64,000 nt of DNA from Pyrrhosoma nymphula (taxonomy: Eukaryota > Arthropoda > Insecta > Odonata > Coenagrionidae), in NCBI GenBank assembly GCA_963573305.1, contig OY754329.1, forward strand, positions 136,077,422 through 136,141,421, in the 5' to 3' direction. This document shows, one piece after another, positions 60,363 through 64,000 of the stretch; within the stretch, counting starts at the first letter, position 1; every line of letters begins with the position of its first letter. The translations under genes and the position numbers were made by a program. A model generated the notes under the pieces. That model did not search any database and had not been told where the DNA came from. It was given only the letters and a program-made list of their open reading frames with translations.

Positions 60363-61843
60363 ATGAAACCGACAATGGAGTCCCAGAAGGTTCTCATTGG
60401 CTCGGCGTTGGTGGCTGTTGCCCTTTCGATACTGTGGACTTGCTATCCAGGACTGCTGATATTCCTCGTCATCATTGTGTTGGCCTTATTCCGTCTACTG
60501 TCTCAGAGCACTCGTCCTCCGACTCCTGAATGCCACAAGTCACCTGTTGACGAGGTTGCTGCCTCCCCAGCCGAAGCCGGTGATCTCACTACAACCGTAG
60601 TCGGTGAACCCTACCACCTAGAGGCCTCCGGTGAGCGTCCAGCTCATCAACCATTCTCTTTACCTTCGTTTACGACGATCCTCCCCTTGAGTAGCCTCGC
60701 CCCTTCTGCCCGGAGCGATCACATCGCCATATTTCCCTCGTATTTAGGGTTTTCCCCCATCGCGCCCCCGAACGCCTCCCCGGAACTACCTTCGCCACTT
60801 CCGGCTCCCTATCCCTCCCCCCAGCCTTCATCCCCAACCCCTCTGAGAGACCTCGACACGTCCTCCACGTCGTCCATCCAGTCTCCGGATCGCGGGTTCG
60901 ACTCTCCCGCGCCCCTGACCTACGTCTCCTATACCACCTCCTACTCCTCATCCATCCCCGACCTCAACCAGACCCTGGACGACTCGACGGAATGCCCTTT
61001 TCTTGACTCGGGTTATTATCCTTCCGCATCCGGCTACGAGGACGCGGCGGATTCCACTTATGGGGTCGTACCTGGGGAAGAATACGGAACCGAGGGCCTC
61101 TACGACCCCTTCCGGCAGGACTCGAACGAGTCGATATCGTCGGAGAGCGCCCATTTCGGCCCGACGACCAAAGCTAGGAGGAGGGTACCCCATTCTCAGA
61201 GGCCCCCTCTGCTACCAATATGGCGCCCGGCGGAGGCGCCACCTGGCCAACCTCCCGGAAACGAATACGTCGACGCTCCCCCCGTGCCGCCCCTGCCGGA
61301 CATGGCCAGGGCCGGAGCCACGCCGTCCCCGCCGCCGCGCCCACCCTCCCCGGAAGTCCAGTATCCCCCGCGGTACACATTCCGGCCCGTGTCCCCTCCG
61401 AGGCGGGCCCCTAGGGTCCTCCAGGCCCGACGTTCCTCCTCCTTGTCATCCTCATCGTCCTCGTCCGAGGATGGCGCAGGTTCCTCCAACCAGAACCACC
61501 TCCTATACTTGCTCTCCCGTCTTTCACGGTCGTCTCCCGCCTTAGGTGTCGTGGACGACTCGGAAGACGCAGCCGATGACGCGCCAGCGCCTGCTGGTGA
61601 CAAGAGGAGACCTACCAAGGGTTCCTCTGCGGGGAGGAGGCCTTCGGACGACGCGGCTGACGAGGAGTCCCCAGCAACTTCGTCCTCGAGGACTTACTCG
61701 TCGTACACGACCTCTTCCTCTTCCTCCTCGGTGTCGAAATCCGGGGCGAATGCGTCCACGGAAAGGAGGCAATCTTCTGACACTGTGCCATACACGGTCG
61801 AAGAGTTCGACGGAGATTCCAACGATGGCACTGAAGTCATCAG
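60363..61843 (+). CDS. Large coding exon X: hydrophobic hairpin plus Pro/Ser/acidic tail
   Basis: An open frame of 493 complete codons running into a consensus donor (cag|gtgagt at 61843/61844); the stop that follows is in the intron. The exon ends in phase 2. The first ATG (60363) has a weak context, while the in-frame ATG at 60375 (aca-ATG-g) has A at -3 and G at +4 and may be the true start. Residues 10-25 and 31-46 are two hydrophobic segments split by TCYPG, so a membrane hairpin or signal anchor. After it come Pro-rich stretches, SH3-type PPVPPLP (306-312) and SPPPRPPSP (322-330), an eight-residue Ser run with ED (362-370), and an acidic, Ser-rich end (YTVEEFDGDSND). No enzyme domain. 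Product unrecognised; a membrane-anchored scaffold is inference. It may be the first exon of a new gene or an alternative start of the upstream locus. Confidence 0.85.
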
Positions 61844-61957
61844 GTGAGTTATTCGTGCTTTCTTGTATTAATTATGTTCTACCAGGGATTCGTAATCAAT
61901 TTTTCAGCCTTAATTAGCCATTGGCAGATTCATAACTGACCGAATTTGCCACGGCTG

Positions 61958-62130
61958 ACGTGTAAATGTATGTCCACACTACGCCGATCTGGGCCGCGAG
62001 GCTTCCTTTCATCTTCACCACCACAGCTCGGGGTATGGATCGGCATGCCAATCGGCATGATGCCGAAGCCGATGTTTGCGTCCTCACTGGATTGGCCTTG
62101 CCGATCGGCATAGTGTGGACATACTTACGT
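61958..62130. mobile_element. MITE in the intron after exon X
   Basis: The left end (61958-61989, with tatgtccacacta and gccgatc) is matched inverted by the right end (62103-62130, gatcggcatagtgtggacat). Arms are about 28-32 bp with few mismatches. Inside, gatcggcatgccaatcggca shows further pairing. It is 173 bp long and lies about 115 bp past the donor. Confidence 0.8.
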
Positions 62131-62134
62131 TAAG

Positions 62135-64000
62135 ACTAAGGTTTTAGGGACATTATTGTTGAAGAACCAGAAGTTGCGGAACCACGACAATGTCGTGTGA
62201 CCAATCTGTCGCTTAATAATAGAAATATGTCGACGTCGAAATGATGTCACTGTCGATGATCGACAATTTCATGGCCTTCATAAATGGGGTTCCGAGGTTC
62301 AAATATGAGTTTCTTGGGACACCTCCTACTAAAAACAAAATTTTATGGGTACCAGGCATTGAGAAAGGGGTTGACCTAAAGTCCCAATATGTGAATTTCA
62401 CCTGCGGAGATTACAGGCGACATAAGGAATAGAAATATCCCCCTACACTCTGGTGTTAATAGTATACATTGTATTAAGTCTAGTGTTGTGCTAATGCAGC
62501 ACTTCTTCTCTTAGTAGTTGCTGAGATCTACCCTTGCCCGTCAAATATTTGGCAGGCATTGAATCGATAATGGCCTCGCTACCCGGCCAAGTATATAAAT
62601 AGCCGTACATTTTTTCTAAACACAAATATTGATTTTATATTGAGGACTTTCCTCTCTAATTAAACGTGATACTGGTAGCATTACTATGCTAATTGAGTAT
62701 CATAAGATACTCTTTTGTTAAAACTTGGAAATAGTCGCTAATTTTCAATTTGAAAAATAACCGAAGTACATGATCAACTCGAAGATCGGTTTCATACTCA
62801 GTACATACTAAACTCTGAGGGTTGTGACACACATACATTAGTGTATGGGTTTGGCGTCTTTTCTATTGCCTCCTGTCATTTTCATGAAAGATCTGAATTC
62901 CATAAAATATTATGTTTATTTCAACGTGTCCATTAAAAGATACTTAATCCTTGAAACCTCGACCCCTAAAAATTAGCCGAACGCTTTACCAGGGTACTGT
63001 TGGTATATTATGATTTCCAGTAATAAATTGGAAATGTCTTCAAACTGTTGAATTTGATTAAATTTTCTCAGGAATACTAGCAGTGTAGTGTAGCCCGGTG
63101 GCAGGGATGGGAACGGGTAACTATTAAGTGATTTGGTTACTTTTTTCACTCTTGGTAGGTATGTACCTTAAATGCTACTTTTTCTTCGCTGAGGTCATAT
63201 TTTGTTACTTTTTCGCCCGCTGTTTTCCGCTCTACATTTAATCAATTAGTGAATAAAAAGCTTCAGTAATTGAGATAATTTAATACCTGAAAGCTGAAAC
63301 AGCATGAGGCAGTGACGGACTCAAAACCAAGGTAACGAGAGAATTCGACAATATCACAAATGTATCCAGTGGAGTGCGAAATAAATTAAAAGTTGACATT
63401 ATGATACAGAACATGTTTCGACTTTGGGGGTGGTAGTTCTTCTCGGATTTTGGTTTAAAATTGTTTTTCAGTACAATGTAGCTTTACTGCGAGATGCACC
63501 ACTGCATGCGTCTTTCTCTCTCGTAGCATTTTTTTCTGCCCAACTCTAGAGCTGTAAGCATGTACCTACCTGTTATATAAAAAATGATAAGAAGAAGGTC
63601 TATGCAGCATCGTAATTGTTTGTAAATATTACCAAAGTTGGTTTCTTCTTTGGTATTACGTGCGCGGCATACTTTCCAGTCTTTTTTCCTTCATATAATT
63701 TTTTTAAATATTTATCTCCTTGACACCTTTATGTGATTATGGTGGGTGGGGGTTGTGTATGTGAAGGGGAAGTGCAAATTCTCTAAGTCATAGTTGGCAG
63801 AGATGGACGCAAATGGATTCATGATTAAAAAAATGGAACTAAAAAATTGGAAACTCTTCAATTGAATTCAAGAAAACAAGAGGAAGGTAGCAGTGTTAAA
63901 AATAATCTTGAGGAGTCCGGGCTTGCTTAGGTAATATTGGAGGTTGTTAAAGTAGTACAAGTTGCCCATGCAGAGAAGAAGAGGAAGGTCGTTAAATTAC
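62135..64000. other. Intronic or intergenic tail, no exon found
   Basis: AT-rich, with short ORFs only. No exon starting with one base to complete exon X's split codon was recognised before the window ends. Confidence 0.5.

Noticed and set aside
1..64000. CRISPR arrays, bacterial operons, integrated virus
   Set aside because: The only regular repeats are the 81-bp and 25-bp tandem arrays, without spacers; no viral or bacterial coding block is present.

Overview
The window looks like nuclear DNA of an arthropod, most likely an insect. It is AT-rich, has long introns with GT..AG borders, and is littered with tRNA-derived SINE remnants, short inverted-repeat elements flanked by TTAA, foldback hairpins and one LINE relic. 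No bacterial operon, CRISPR array, rRNA gene or intact tRNA gene is visible. The species and chromosome position cannot be read from the sequence.

The supportable coding content lies in the right half, all on the + strand. Seven internal exons (32573-32824, 41962-42090, 43058-43225, 44839-45102, 48787-48846, 50047-50160, 51825-52019) have clean AG/GT borders, and every one begins and ends in phase 1. Together they make 394 codons of one open frame. They encode a low-complexity, Ser/Pro/Glu-rich protein with no catalytic domain that I recognise. Two short motifs each occur twice: SGRPLFGLRA in the first two exons, and an L-R/K-D/S-[LI]-[VI]-x-[KR]-HE motif at the ends of the third and fourth. 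This suggests a modular scaffold protein built from duplicated, skippable exons. Its first exons and its end are not identified here.

A second coding unit starts at 60363 (or 60375), after a CpG-rich block at about 58790-59830 and a leader that carries a diverged tandem duplication. It is one 1481-nt exon with an N-terminal hydrophobic hairpin and a long Pro/Ser/acidic tail, ending at a consensus donor at 61843/61844. It is either the first exon of the next gene or an alternative first exon of the same locus. Its phase 2 end differs from the phase 1 cassette.

The left half (1-32500) holds no gene I can support. It contains an 81-bp tandem array (2883-3213), a TTAA-element pair placed end to end (23174-23955), several hairpin elements, SINE heads, a LINE C-terminal relic (14661-14862) and a CpG-rich island near 9.25-9.9 kb. 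The stretch 45.1-53.2 kb, spanning the last four cassette exons, is visibly poor in CpG compared with both flanks, which is the footprint expected of germline gene-body methylation. The most notable non-coding pattern is a motif of the form CTGANGA or TTGATAATG, then a short spacer, then GAAAC. It recurs at seven places, usually in hairpin elements, and in two of them resembles the conserved core of hammerhead ribozymes.
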